42,361 bases of DNA from positions 1-42,361 of the forward strand of contig JAKOPX010000245.1 in the NCBI GenBank assembly GCA_029778665.1, given 5' to 3'. The notes beneath the pieces were generated by a model, which was not told where the DNA came from, did not search any database, and saw only the letters and a program-made list of their open reading frames with translations. Source of the stretch: Bacillota bacterium (lineage in GTDB: Bacteria; Bacillota; Clostridia; Acetivibrionales; DTU013). A program made the translations under genes and the position numbers. Shown here piece after piece: positions 1 to 8,560 of the stretch (its first letter is position 1; every line of letters begins with the position of its first letter).

Positions 1-581
1 CAGGACACCTGGTGCTGAAGCCCATGAACTGCGACCTGTGCTCGCTCCTGGAGGAGATCGTGCGTTCTGTCCGGCCTTATGCGGCGAAAAAGCAGATCGA
101 TCTCCGGTTCAGCAGGACACACGACAGGATATTCGCCGCTGTCGATATCGAAAAAACGGAAAGGATAATGCTGAACCTGCTTTCGAATGCCATCAAGTTC
201 ACAGAGCCCGGAGGCACGGTCATAGTTTCCTCGCACACGGCTGACGGGCACATATTCATCTCGGTAAAGGACACAGGCATCGGCATCCCTGCCGACAGGC
301 AGAGCAGGATATTCGGCCTTTATCAGCAGGCCGGGCTTGACTCCCTCGCTGAAAAAGAGGGATATGGCATAGGCCTCTACCTGGTGAAAACATTTGTGGA
401 ACTGCATCACGGGTATATCAGGGTTATCAGCGAAGAAGGAAAGGGCAGCGAATTCATCATAGAGCTTCCCGACGGGACTGCCAAGACTCCCCAGGGAATA
501 CAGGATACGGATGATTACGGGATCATGGCTGATGACACAGCAAACATCGAGTTCTCAGGCGGGCACACCGTTATTGGCTAA
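1..581 (+). CDS. Histidine kinase, C-terminal ATPase part (5' truncated by window)
   Basis: This is the C-terminal part of a sensor histidine kinase; the reading frame is open from base 3, so the gene starts outside the window. The visible protein is the HATPase_c domain, which binds ATP to phosphorylate the kinase's own histidine. The N box (NLLSNAIKFT), the G1 box (DTGIGIP), the F box region (IFGLYQQ) and the G2 box (GYGIGLYLVK) follow in the normal order. A short, polar, probably unstructured tail of about 40 residues follows the domain. The sensor part and the response regulator are not visible, so the signal is unknown. It converges on the next gene (yigZ) with only 28 bases between the stop codons. 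Confidence 0.9.
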   Translation, partial: GHLVLKPMNCDLCSLLEEIVRSVRPYAAKKQIDLRFSRTHDRIFAAVDIEKTERIMLNLLSNAIKFTEPGGTVIVSSHTADGHIFISVKDTGIGIPADRQSRIFGLYQQAGLDSLAEKEGYGIGLYLVKTFVELHHGYIRVISEEGKGSEFIIELPDGTAKTPQGIQDTDDYGIMADDTANIEFSGGHTVIG

Positions 582-609
582 AATAAACATGTCTGAGCAA
601 AGGCGGAAA

Positions 610-1242
610 TTACGCTTCCTTCGTGATATATACCCTTTCTCCAGCGATGATGCCGGCCCGTCCGTTCGACGCATCGGTCACCATGGCTGAAAAAGTGTCG
701 AACTCATCAACAGGAACATATACGTCCATGACTACATTGTCCGCATATAAGGTGTCCTTGACGCTGTAGCCTTTAGAAGCGATTGTTGCCTGCAGTTTTC
801 CAAGAAGTGGATAGTCCATGGTGACGCGTGTCTCGATGCACAGCATCTTCCTGACTATTCCGGCCGCATCGATGCCCAGTGCTGCACTCCTGCCATACGC
901 CCTCACCAGGCCCGAGGCTCCGAGCAGTGTGCCGCCGAAATACCTCGTCACGACAACGGCCACATCCTGCACGCCGGTCTTTTTTATAGCTTCCAGCACA
1001 GGCAGCCCGGCTGTTCCCGACGGTTCCCCGTCATCGCTGAACTTCTGCACGACATTGCCGGCACAGATATAGTATGCGTAAACGTTGTGCGTCGCATCCC
1101 AATACCTGGCTTTCAGCCTGTTTATGAAGTCCTGTGCTTCCTGCTCGGAAGACACCGGCCGTACGGTGGCAATGAAGCGCGACTTCTTTTCTTCGATCTC
1201 GGCGACCGCTTCCTTCGAAACAGTCAGGTAATCCTTCCTCAT
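610..1242 (-). CDS. yigZ: YigZ/IMPACT family protein
   Basis: A 210-aa member of the UPF0029/IMPACT family (E. coli YigZ, B. subtilis YvyE). The N-terminal half has the family signatures SRFIATVRPV and DATHNVYAY, followed by FSDDGEPSGTAGLP and VVVTRYFGGTLLGASGLVRAY. The C-terminal third is the DUF1949 ferredoxin-like domain. The family's biochemical role is not settled, although eukaryotic IMPACT affects translation control. The start was placed at the ATG beginning MRKDYLTVSK, because a GGAGG lies 14 bases upstream and the length then fits the family. An in-frame ATG 20 codons further up (1302) has no ribosome site. Confidence 0.92.
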   Translation of the reverse strand: MRKDYLTVSKEAVAEIEEKKSRFIATVRPVSSEQEAQDFINRLKARYWDATHNVYAYYICAGNVVQKFSDDGEPSGTAGLPVLEAIKKTGVQDVAVVVTRYFGGTLLGASGLVRAYGRSAALGIDAAGIVRKMLCIETRVTMDYPLLGKLQATIASKGYSVKDTLYADNVVMDVYVPVDEFDTFSAMVTDASNGRAGIIAGERVYITKEA

Positions 1243-1326
1243 AACTTTTCGCTTATCCTCCGTTACAGTATTCCGGACAGGCCATTGTTCCGGTCGATCC
1301 ATCGTCCCGCATCAGGCTTAAAATAC

Positions 1327-1358
1327 AAATGGCAGCATTGACTGCTGCCATTTATTTT
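1327..1358 (-). terminator. Probable terminator after the Nudix gene
   Basis: An 11-bp perfect stem (AAATGGCAGCA / TGCTGCCATTT) with a 5-base loop lies about 120 bases past the Nudix stop codon. On the minus strand it is followed by GTATTTTAA. Its plus-strand side is also T-rich, so it may work in both directions. Confidence 0.6.
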
Positions 1359-1475
1359 ACCACATGACAATAATGCCGTGGTGTATCTATCTGAACACCA
1401 TCAGGTCCTGTACACCATTACGTCCACGCACCTGTCGTCATGTGCTGTTCTCAGCGCTTTCCGGTCATCCGTACG

Positions 1476-1901
1476 TCAAACCGCTACGGAAGTGATATCC
1501 TTGTATTTCCTGAAGGACAAATTCAAAAGTGCCTTGTCCTGGCTGTAAGTGACAAGTCTCATTGCTTCGTCGATATCAAAAAATCCTCCGTCGACGAATT
1601 TTTCACGTTCGCTGATTTCATAACTGAGACTGTCTGTACGCATGATGTACCAGATGATTTTATTACAGACCGGTTTCTGACGTGTTACGGAATAGAACTC
1701 GTAATTGGTGTGACCTGCAGTTGAGATTATTTCTGCCGTGATACCGCCTTCGGCTTTCACTCTGGCGAGAGCGACTTCGTTCGGAAGTTCGCCGTTTCTG
1801 ACGACACCCTTGGGAAACACCCATTCTCCCTTTTCATTCCTGAGAAGAAATACCTTACTGCCGCAGAAGACTATGCCTCCTGCGCAATTTCTGACTAACA
1901 T
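1476..1901 (-). CDS. Nudix-fold protein with degenerate Nudix box
   Basis: A 141-aa single-domain protein with a Nudix fold. The N-terminal strand (CAGGIVF) and the FPKG entry to the Nudix box are clear. The box itself (residues 32-54) keeps the first Gly, the first Glu (E38) and the final Gly. The catalytic REUxEE core is replaced by A-R-V-K-A-E, leaving only the last Glu. Metal binding and pyrophosphohydrolysis are therefore doubtful. The fold may serve as a binding module. The protein is complete, with a purine-rich ribosome site (GGAAGG) about 10 bases before the ATG, and the surrounding residues look conserved rather than decayed. It is transcribed alone, with its own promoter and terminator. 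Its substrate cannot be named. Confidence 0.8.
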   Translation of the reverse strand: MLVRNCAGGIVFCGSKVFLLRNEKGEWVFPKGVVRNGELPNEVALARVKAEGGITAEIISTAGHTNYEFYSVTRQKPVCNKIIWYIMRTDSLSYEISEREKFVDGGFFDIDEAMRLVTYSQDKALLNLSFRKYKDITSVAV

Positions 1902-1954
1902 ATAAAGGTCCCTTCCTTTCCCCGGCTGACCAGGTCTGCCGTTACTCTAATATT

Positions 1955-1983
1955 ATGATACCCTAAAAGCAGATTTTAATCAA
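1955..1983 (-). promoter_or_regulatory. Promoter candidate for the Nudix gene
   Basis: TTGATT, 17 bases, then TATCAT on the minus strand, with the -10 about 55 bases upstream of the Nudix ATG. It lies just after the end of the methyltransferase gene, so the Nudix gene is probably expressed independently. Confidence 0.5.
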
Positions 1984-1996
1984 CTTGCCAGAAGGT

Positions 1997-4117
1997 TCAT
2001 GGTATAAATTTATGGCCATAAATCATGAAAACCATTTCATCTATCTCGCCGAGCAGCCTTTTTGCCATCACGCCACTGCAGGAAGACCGCTGAAGCTTTT
2101 CAGCCCTTCGGGCGATCTCCTGCTCCGTTTTCCTGTCGGCCCTGACCAGCGGCAGTTGCTCAAGGACGAATTTATTAACGGCAAGATATCCTCCCGCAAG
2201 ATGCCTTTCATAAAATCTCTCTCTCAGGTACCACGACATGAACCTGCTGTTGAGCAGTGCCAGCAGGTAATACGGATCAATATCCCCGAAACCGTAAACA
2301 GCATATGTACCCACTCCAAGCGCCAGCGGTTCCCTGCTGTAATACGCCTCCAGCTCCCTGGTCATCCCTGCGATGCAGATTTTTTCGCTGCACCAGAGCT
2401 TCCACCTGCTCCCGGATATTTCCCCGTCTTTGCGGATACACGGATTTTCGTACGTTGTTCCCATATACCGCACTTTGCTTCGGTCAAGGCTATACCTGTC
2501 TATCGAACCGCTGACCGCAAACGGTATATAGCCGCTGCATCCGCTGCAAACGCCGCATCCGGCACTTACGGGATCTCCGGCCTGCACTGCTTTATTCACC
2601 TGCACTGATTTACCTGACTCGCAAGGTGCCTCTTTTATGTACTGTTTCAGCATGCCGGCCTGAAAGCCGGCAATGCCGGATGCTATTTTTATGTTGTGAT
2701 CCGCGAATGTCTCATACTGCTTTACTTTGGATTTTATGACAAAACAGCGGGCACCCAGCTGCTGAAGGCTGCCTGCGGCATATTGGCGGAAGCCTTCCGG
2801 CCCCCGGTCATCTTTGACATTCACTTCGGATCTTTCCGGTCCTGTGTTTTCATCTCCTGCAGGTTTGCACCTGTTTCCTGTGACGATCACGGGATAGACG
2901 CCGACCCCTGAAAACACCCTTATGTCTGAAATGCTTATGGTGTACCTGAGCCCGTTTTCTTTCAGATGCTCCAGCACCGGCACAGCATACTGCGACACCA
3001 GGAGCCTGTTCGGGACGATCCAGCAGTATACCCCCCTTTCGCTGATCCTGCGGATCCCGTCCAGCAGGAACGCGGCATATATGTCGAACGCGCCTTTCAA
3101 CTGCGGGAATTTCTTTTTGAGTGCATGCCTTGTGCCCCGGCCGCTTCTCGCAGCCTCAACGGCCGAAACATACGGCGGGTTGCCTATGACGATGTCAAAC
3201 CCGCATACATCATGATCGAAGAGGCTGTCGGCACATACAACATTGCATCTGAAATCCCCGGAAGCAGGTATTTCCGTAATGTCCCCTGTTTCACGAGCTG
3301 CCATGACGGCTGCGGCCGCAGTTTCATCCCGGTACCGTCTGAATTCGGCAATCAGTCCATACCACAGGCGCAGCCTGGTTATCTCCACTGCCGTTGCGTC
3401 GATGTCGGCACCATGGATACTGTTTGTAATTGTATTATACTTCATCATGAAAGGGTGGTTTTGTGCAGAACCGTTCCCTGCATATCCATAGCCTTCCCCG
3501 GAAAGCCTTGCGATGGCATGGCGGAGATCCGCTATTTCTTCGAGCATGCCGCATATAAATGCACCGCAGCCTGCGGCAGGATCGAAGATCCTGACGGTTT
3601 CCAGCGCTTTGTCGGCTCTCGCAAGCAGTCCATGGTCGACCTTAAGGCTGTCCCTGTTGCCCCGGCTGCCTTTGCCATCCGGCTCTTCCGTACCATCCTG
3701 CCCTTCAGGTCTTTCCCTTCGGTCCTGTCCGTCCTTTCCTTCCCCGCTGTCCTGTCCTTCATTTGTCAGGCGGCCCATGAGTTCCAGGGCCTGTTCAAAA
3801 GAAATGCCAGCGGAATTTGAAAGGTAATGCGCCAGGCTTTCCCTGCACATGAACCTGACCACTTCGGGAGGAGTGTAAAAAACACCAAGGCTCTTTTTGC
3901 GGCCTGCATTCAGGGTACCGGTGTAGAGTTTCACAAGTATTTCAGGGTCCGGCAGGCGGTCTGGAAAAGTACCGGAAGAAATGTCAGAAAAATCATCATC
4001 GGGGAGAAGCACCTTAGCATGATCGATCAGAGAAGCACCGGCTGTGATCTTTTTATATATGCTGTAAAAGGCTTCCCTGTAAGCGTTTTCCCAGTCAGCA
4101 ACCATTCCGCGGGTCAT
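1997..4117 (-). CDS. Adenine-N6 DNA methyltransferase, solitary (TaqI/Eco57I-like)
   Basis: A 706-aa gamma-class N6-adenine DNA methyltransferase. Motif X (GVFYTPPEVVRFM, residues 78-90), motif I (DPAAGCGAF, 179-187) and motif IV (IGNPPYV, about 311-317) are in order. The C-terminal half resembles a TaqI-type target recognition domain, including a conserved YYLLALLNSR segment. No PD-(D/E)xK or other nuclease domain is visible, and there is no restriction gene beside it. A 40-residue insertion rich in Gly, Asp, Glu and Arg (119-158) separates motif X from motif I. A Cys-rich patch (CGVCSGCSGY) lies in the recognition half. The ATG at 4117 is 6 bases past the dUTPase stop, so the two genes are cotranscribed; an ATG at 4105 is an alternative start. 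Function could be an orphan regulatory methylase or a restriction remnant. Confidence 0.88.
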   Translation of the reverse strand: MTRGMVADWENAYREAFYSIYKKITAGASLIDHAKVLLPDDDFSDISSGTFPDRLPDPEILVKLYTGTLNAGRKKSLGVFYTPPEVVRFMCRESLAHYLSNSAGISFEQALELMGRLTNEGQDSGEGKDGQDRRERPEGQDGTEEPDGKGSRGNRDSLKVDHGLLARADKALETVRIFDPAAGCGAFICGMLEEIADLRHAIARLSGEGYGYAGNGSAQNHPFMMKYNTITNSIHGADIDATAVEITRLRLWYGLIAEFRRYRDETAAAAVMAARETGDITEIPASGDFRCNVVCADSLFDHDVCGFDIVIGNPPYVSAVEAARSGRGTRHALKKKFPQLKGAFDIYAAFLLDGIRRISERGVYCWIVPNRLLVSQYAVPVLEHLKENGLRYTISISDIRVFSGVGVYPVIVTGNRCKPAGDENTGPERSEVNVKDDRGPEGFRQYAAGSLQQLGARCFVIKSKVKQYETFADHNIKIASGIAGFQAGMLKQYIKEAPCESGKSVQVNKAVQAGDPVSAGCGVCSGCSGYIPFAVSGSIDRYSLDRSKVRYMGTTYENPCIRKDGEISGSRWKLWCSEKICIAGMTRELEAYYSREPLALGVGTYAVYGFGDIDPYYLLALLNSRFMSWYLRERFYERHLAGGYLAVNKFVLEQLPLVRADRKTEQEIARRAEKLQRSSCSGVMAKRLLGEIDEMVFMIYGHKFIP

Positions 4118-4123
4118 CCGGCA

Positions 4124-4750
4124 TTACCTGCTTCCCGTATGGCCGAACCCTCCGCCCCTGTCCTCGCCTATGCTTCTGGGATCCGGGTGCGGTATGAATT
4201 CGGCCCGCCTATATTCACTGAATACCATCTGCGCTATCCTCTCGCCCTTTTTTATGTATATGGTTCCGTACGGATTGCCGTGTTTGTCGATGTAGATCTT
4301 CTGTCCCAATACTGCCGGCGACGCCTCAGCCGGCACCATGATGCCGTAATGACTGCCGAGGTAACTGCCAAGGTCGACTTCCTCATAGTTTTTCCGCAGT
4401 TCATCCAGCAGTTCAGGGTTTGCAGCTATCTGGTACGGAAGGTTAGCGATGTTGTATGTGTTCTGGAGTATGATCCCGACAGTATCGCGGTAATCGCTGT
4501 CGATCGTCCCCGGACTGTTCGGCAGCCTGAGTTCGGTCCTCAGCGACAGGCCGCTCCTCGGCCTTATCTGGGCTTCAAGATGTGCATCGATGGCCATCGA
4601 GAAATCCAGCGGCATTATTTTCGTCTCGCCGGGCCTGACCGCCATATCCATAGTCGCATACAGATCGCATCCCGCAGCGTGGCTCGAGGCATACTGCGGT
4701 ATCCTGCCTTCTCCCCAGACCTTGATATACACACTGACCTTGTTTTCCAT
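4124..4750 (-). CDS. dut: dUTPase, long form with internal insertion
   Basis: Deoxyuridine triphosphate nucleotidohydrolase, which hydrolyses dUTP to dUMP. All five family motifs are present in the 208-aa protein: AAGCDLYA (25-32), PRSGLSLR (64-71), GTIDSDYRD (81-89), GERIAQMVF (169-177) and RGGGFGHTG (198-206). The usual trimeric enzyme is about 145 residues. The extra length is a block of about 60 residues between motifs 3 and 4. Motif 3 ends DYRD where DYRG followed by an acidic residue is typical. The start was set at the ATG (MENKVSVYIK) because GAGGAGGAG lies 6 bases upstream; the frame runs 42 codons further without a ribosome site. It is directly upstream of the methyltransferase. Confidence 0.9.
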   Translation of the reverse strand: MENKVSVYIKVWGEGRIPQYASSHAAGCDLYATMDMAVRPGETKIMPLDFSMAIDAHLEAQIRPRSGLSLRTELRLPNSPGTIDSDYRDTVGIILQNTYNIANLPYQIAANPELLDELRKNYEEVDLGSYLGSHYGIMVPAEASPAVLGQKIYIDKHGNPYGTIYIKKGERIAQMVFSEYRRAEFIPHPDPRSIGEDRGGGFGHTGSR

Positions 4751-4933
4751 GCACTCTCCTCCTCGGGCAGAGGGACAGTTCTCCTGCAACAGGCACATGC
4801 AGGCCCTCAGGCACGGGGACGGTAGCCACGCGTTAAACCGCGCCGGCATGGCAACGGCCCTTTCGGATATCACCATAACCTCTAACCTGTGTGCCGATTA
4901 TCAGACTGTGTACAGGCTTTCTCACAGCATTCC

Positions 4934-7705
4934 CTACACGCCCCTGTAATAGTGGCCTTTCGTAAAGCCTGCAGCTTTTATTTTTTCAGCAAGCCAACCG
5001 AAAGCATTTCCGTCACTCCCGCCGGTCCCTGCCAGCTCTGCCCTGTACAGCTTTACAAGTCCTTTTATTGTATCGTCGTCCTCGTCCCATATATAAAGCC
5101 TGAAAATACCGATGCCGGCGTCTGCAAGGCTCCTGACCGAATCGGGCACGAACAGCACATCTGAGTTCAGGATGATGCTCCTGCAGTCTACATTATCGCA
5201 CATGACAGGGAATTTCTTTCCCAGCCTGTCCTTCAATGCGTATTCGCCCCTGCTGCAGCATCCGCTGCATTCAGACCCGGCGTCAAAGCCGCCTTCGACA
5301 CAGCCGACCGGGCAATACTCGCTGATCATCAGCGGCAGCCTGCCATATACAGCAGCTTCAAGATCAATGGACAACGGGTATGAGGTTCCCGGCCGGCCGT
5401 TATCATCATCCCGCAGCATTCCGGAGGCCTGCCCGGAACAGCGTTCCGGATCCATCAGGCACAGACGGGCTGCCAGTCCGGATATCTGCCGCAGAGTCAG
5501 TTCAACGGATATCGCAGCGCTTTCCAGTCCAAGTCCGGCATACCCGGCGACCGTGTATGAGTTGAAAAGGTTGAGCGATATGTCCCCGGCCAGCCGCAAT
5601 CCTTCAATACCCATCAATTTGTGTACTGTTCCTATGTTTGCAGCAAGGATGCCGTCGATTTCACCGCTGTGTCCGGCACTGCCGCTGTATTCGGCTATGA
5701 ACCTGTCGATCAGTTTCTCATAATTGCCCTTCGTGATGGAAGGAAGCCAGCAGAATACTTCAGTCCCGCTTTTCCTCGCGGCCTCCGCGGCACTTCTGAA
5801 CCCGGGCCTCCAGACCGCCGTTACAGGTACGTATACCCTGTCCGCGCCGAGTCCGGCTATTTCCCGGCTGCTGTCCCACCTGCAGAAGTACAGCGATATC
5901 AGCGGCCGCTTCCCTGCCGTGTCCAATCGGCCGACCCTACCAATACCGGAAGCATTTCCTGGTTTGCCGGCTTCCGGGCATTCTGCCCGATCCGATCCCA
6001 TCCCGGATTGCAGGTCCTTCTGCCCGGTGTTCTGCTTCCCGGCAACATTGCGCCCGCCGCCGAAAAGCCAGGTACCGGCTGTTCCCTGTCCAGTACAGTT
6101 GCCCCGACTGTCTCCGTTGTCTCTCAGCCGCCTTTCAGGATACCTGTCCGCCCTTGCCTCATAAAGCTCCTCAAGGGCTTTCCTCCTGATTTCATTGATC
6201 TCGCTGACCGGGACAGTCAAGCCATCCGGCATCCCGACATCCAGCCGCACAAAGTCAAAAGGTGTCGAGCCGGTCTTTTTCAGCTGTTCTGTCAGCCTTT
6301 CCCTCGTAAGAGGCCTGTTCACGGCTGTTTCAACCGGGATTGTACCCAAAACTGTGACCCTGTGCCCGTCTTCATCTTCCACTGTGAGCACAGGCGGCCG
6401 GCCTTTTTCCAGTACAGCGGCCCCCTTTACCGGGACACGCCGCGTATACCCGTCGCTCCAGCTCTTTCGAGCCTCCTTCAGTTGTTCGATATCTGTGGTC
6501 CTGAACACTTTTCTTCCAGGTGTGATGTTCCCGCTGAAATAGCCTGCTTCAACAATGTCACCCTTTTCAGCATTCCTTGAATTCCGGCCGTCCTTTTTTA
6601 TCAGGGTGACAGTTCCGCCGGGACTGTCGGAGCCGCCTGTCCAGATCTCTATACCATCGCCGACGGACAGGGCCTCTTCCAGTTTTATTTTAACGGTCCG
6701 CCGCTTCCTGTCATATGATAAAACGCTCCCTATACAGACTCCGCTGTTGTTGGGCTTTTCATAGCTCATCATTCCGGCTCCTGTTTTGCCTTTCAGGTAG
6801 CCCGCAGAAAACCCGCCCCTGTTGAATATCTGCAAAAGATCGCGTCTGTCCTTTTCATCAACATCCAGTTTCGACGTGTCACCTTTGCCTGCCCGGTCCA
6901 GGGCTATGTCAAGGTATTTGCGGTATATCCGCACCACGGTGGCGACATACTCGGGGCTCTTCATCCTGCCTTCTATCTTGAGCGACCTGACGCCTGAAGA
7001 AACGATTTCAGGCAGGTATTCCAGCGCGTTCATATCTTTGGGGCTCAGCAGGTAACGCGGCCTGTCCCGGACTTCGCCCTTGCCTCCGGGTCCGGCCAGC
7101 GTATATGCAAGCCTGCACGGCTGGGCGCATCTTCCCCTGTTGCCGCTCCTGCCGCCGATCATGCTGCTCATGAGGCACTGTCCGGAATAACAGACACACA
7201 ACGCACCATGGACAAATATTTCCACTTCCAGCCCCGTGTTTCGGGCTATCCATGCCGCCTGCTCCAGGGTGAGTTCCCTTGCAAGCACGACTCTGCTGAA
7301 TCCCATTTCCTCTGGCATCCGTGCGCCTTCCAGGTCGTATACCGTCATCTGGGTGCTCCCGTGAAGCGGCAGATCGGGCAGCTTCTTCCTGAGCAGCGCC
7401 GCCAGGCCGAGGTCCTGCACTATTACTCCGTCGATCCCCGCGTAATACGCTTCTTCAGCATATGTTAGCGCCTGCGGGATTTCCTCGTCATTGACCAGTG
7501 TGTTGAGGGTCAGGTATATGCTCACGCCCCTGGCATGGGCATATCTCAGGCCCTCTGTGAGTTCCGGCATGTCAAAATTGTCTGCCTGGTGCCTGGCGTT
7601 GAAAAACTTCCCTCCAAGGTAGACCGCATCAGCGCCGTTTTCAACTGCCGCATGCAAAGACTCCGCGTTGCCTGCCGGAGCCAACAGTTCAACGGTTTTC
7701 CTCAT
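4934..7705 (-). CDS. U32 family peptidase, RlhA-like (with DUF3656-type region)
   Basis: A 923-aa U32 family protein. The N-terminal half is the TIM-barrel-like U32 domain: LLAPAGN at the start, the signature HGALCVCYSGQC at 166-177, and the Cys pair CAQPCR at 193-198. Proteins of this architecture include E. coli RlhA, which hydroxylates 23S rRNA C2501, so an RNA-modifying role is more likely than true proteolysis. The C-terminal half has a second Cys cluster (CPVGC, CSGCCSRG) suited to metal binding. Between them lies a hydrophilic Gly/Asn/Arg-rich insertion of about 75 residues (bases 5905-6130). The start was chosen at MRKTVELLAP, with AGGAG 6-7 bases upstream; an earlier ATG (7750) is 15 codons up and lacks a ribosome site. 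Confidence 0.88.
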   Translation of the reverse strand: MRKTVELLAPAGNAESLHAAVENGADAVYLGGKFFNARHQADNFDMPELTEGLRYAHARGVSIYLTLNTLVNDEEIPQALTYAEEAYYAGIDGVIVQDLGLAALLRKKLPDLPLHGSTQMTVYDLEGARMPEEMGFSRVVLARELTLEQAAWIARNTGLEVEIFVHGALCVCYSGQCLMSSMIGGRSGNRGRCAQPCRLAYTLAGPGGKGEVRDRPRYLLSPKDMNALEYLPEIVSSGVRSLKIEGRMKSPEYVATVVRIYRKYLDIALDRAGKGDTSKLDVDEKDRRDLLQIFNRGGFSAGYLKGKTGAGMMSYEKPNNSGVCIGSVLSYDRKRRTVKIKLEEALSVGDGIEIWTGGSDSPGGTVTLIKKDGRNSRNAEKGDIVEAGYFSGNITPGRKVFRTTDIEQLKEARKSWSDGYTRRVPVKGAAVLEKGRPPVLTVEDEDGHRVTVLGTIPVETAVNRPLTRERLTEQLKKTGSTPFDFVRLDVGMPDGLTVPVSEINEIRRKALEELYEARADRYPERRLRDNGDSRGNCTGQGTAGTWLFGGGRNVAGKQNTGQKDLQSGMGSDRAECPEAGKPGNASGIGRVGRLDTAGKRPLISLYFCRWDSSREIAGLGADRVYVPVTAVWRPGFRSAAEAARKSGTEVFCWLPSITKGNYEKLIDRFIAEYSGSAGHSGEIDGILAANIGTVHKLMGIEGLRLAGDISLNLFNSYTVAGYAGLGLESAAISVELTLRQISGLAARLCLMDPERCSGQASGMLRDDDNGRPGTSYPLSIDLEAAVYGRLPLMISEYCPVGCVEGGFDAGSECSGCCSRGEYALKDRLGKKFPVMCDNVDCRSIILNSDVLFVPDSVRSLADAGIGIFRLYIWDEDDDTIKGLVKLYRAELAGTGGSDGNAFGWLAEKIKAAGFTKGHYYRGV

Positions 7706-7811
7706 GGCGTCTCCTATCTTGAAACGTGACGTGTTACCGTTATATATCATGTTTTTATTTTGTACCCCAAATTACTGCCTCATAAAACCGGTATAAAAAA
7801 TCCGCACACAT

Positions 7812-7843
7812 AAAAAAAGCTCTGCAGGATCGCCTCGCAAAGC
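7812..7843 (-). terminator. Terminator of zapA
   Basis: On the minus strand GCTTTGC / GCAGAGC pair (one G-T), with an inner AGG/CCT helix, and are followed directly by seven T. It lies about 120 bases past the zapA stop. It separates zapA from the U32 peptidase gene. Confidence 0.8.
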
Positions 7844-7961
7844 GGTTGCTGAAACTCTGTTTTCAACAGCATCAATCATTGACCAGCATGCCTTGTCCGG
7901 ATCCGGTCTGCCGGCGGCCTCGGTACCAGCCGTCCTTTTCCCGGTCCAGGAAAGCCCATGC

Positions 7962-8384
7962 TCATTCTTTCGTCCGTTCAGCCTTGTCCAGTGTATTTCT
8001 CACTTCGTTCAGTTCGGCTTCCCTTTTTGCCAGTTCAAGTTTCAGTTCGGTATTCTGGCTGCCCAGCACCGTATTTTCCTGCTGCAGGGCCTTGTTTTCC
8101 CTCTTCAGTCTTTCCAGTTCCTCAGAGACTTTCTTCAGCTGATTTTTCAGTTCCTGTTCGGATTCCCGGCTCTTGAAAAGGTCGTCGACCACATTGATCG
8201 CCGTAAGGACGGCAGCCAGCGAAGTGCTGAGCTTGTTGTTCATTCTCATTATATCCGTCATTTTTTTGTCTACGTAAAGGCCAACCCTGTGTATGTACTC
8301 CACCGGCTCTGAACCAACCACCGTATAGTCCTTGCCGGCTATCCTAAGTTCGACCTTGTTTTTGGCAGTCAATGAAATCAGCAT
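7962..8384 (-). CDS. zapA: Cell division protein ZapA
   Basis: A 140-aa ZapA-like protein that promotes FtsZ assembly at the division ring. The N-terminal globular domain shows the family pattern KVELRIAGKDYTVVG followed by VGLYVDKKMTDI. A long coiled coil rich in Glu, Lys, Gln and Leu (about residues 65-138) forms the dimer or tetramer stem and is longer than in short Bacillus homologues. The start is uncertain. The ATG at 8384 fits the family N-terminus, but the purine tract GAAAGG abuts it. An ATG at 8444 sits inside a leader hairpin. A start further up is excluded because it would fall in the likely -10 element at 8481-8486. Confidence 0.85.
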   Translation of the reverse strand: MLISLTAKNKVELRIAGKDYTVVGSEPVEYIHRVGLYVDKKMTDIMRMNNKLSTSLAAVLTAINVVDDLFKSRESEQELKNQLKKVSEELERLKRENKALQQENTVLGSQNTELKLELAKREAELNEVRNTLDKAERTKE

Positions 8385-8433
8385 CCTTTCGGCTTTATAA
8401 AGAACTTCCTGGCATCCGCTGAAGATAAAATAC

Positions 8434-8478
8434 AAGGAGACCATTTCCGGAAATTCGCCGCGCCGGAAATGTCTCCTT
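8434..8478 (-). promoter_or_regulatory. Leader hairpin of zapA
   Basis: A 16-17-bp near-perfect inverted repeat (AAGGAGACATTTCCGG and its complement, one bulged base) with a 12-base loop lies in the zapA 5' leader. One arm contains a Shine-Dalgarno-like AAGGAG that the pairing would hide. It may protect the mRNA 5' end or control translation. A T-run of terminator quality does not follow. Confidence 0.6.
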
Positions 8479-8480
8479 AT

Positions 8481-8486
8481 ATTATA
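8481..8486 (-). promoter_or_regulatory. -10 element of the zapA promoter
   Basis: A perfect TATAAT on the minus strand, about 100 bases upstream of the chosen zapA ATG and just before the leader hairpin. No good -35 hexamer was found at 16-18 bases, so activator dependence or a weak promoter is possible. Confidence 0.5.
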
Positions 8487-8560
8487 CAATATTTCGCCAA
8501 AAAATCATATCTTTTAATATTTTTTGACTGTTTATTCTTGTCATGCTTTTTTCATGATTT

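Noticed and set aside
3640-3766. CRISPR-like or satellite array in the methyltransferase
   Set aside because: The CT-rich repeats are short, irregular and in frame with the protein; they are a low-complexity insertion.
1997-4117. BREX (PglX) or DISARM methylase of a defence island
   Set aside because: No brx, drm, nuclease or ATPase genes accompany it and the protein is shorter than PglX.
3827-4825. 332-codon open frame on the plus strand
   Set aside because: It lies opposite the methyltransferase start and the dUTPase, which have full motif sets; no ribosome site or family features.
5621-6580. 319-codon plus-strand frame opposite the U32 peptidase
   Set aside because: Pro/Arg-rich composition typical of an antisense frame in this codon usage; no domain recognised.
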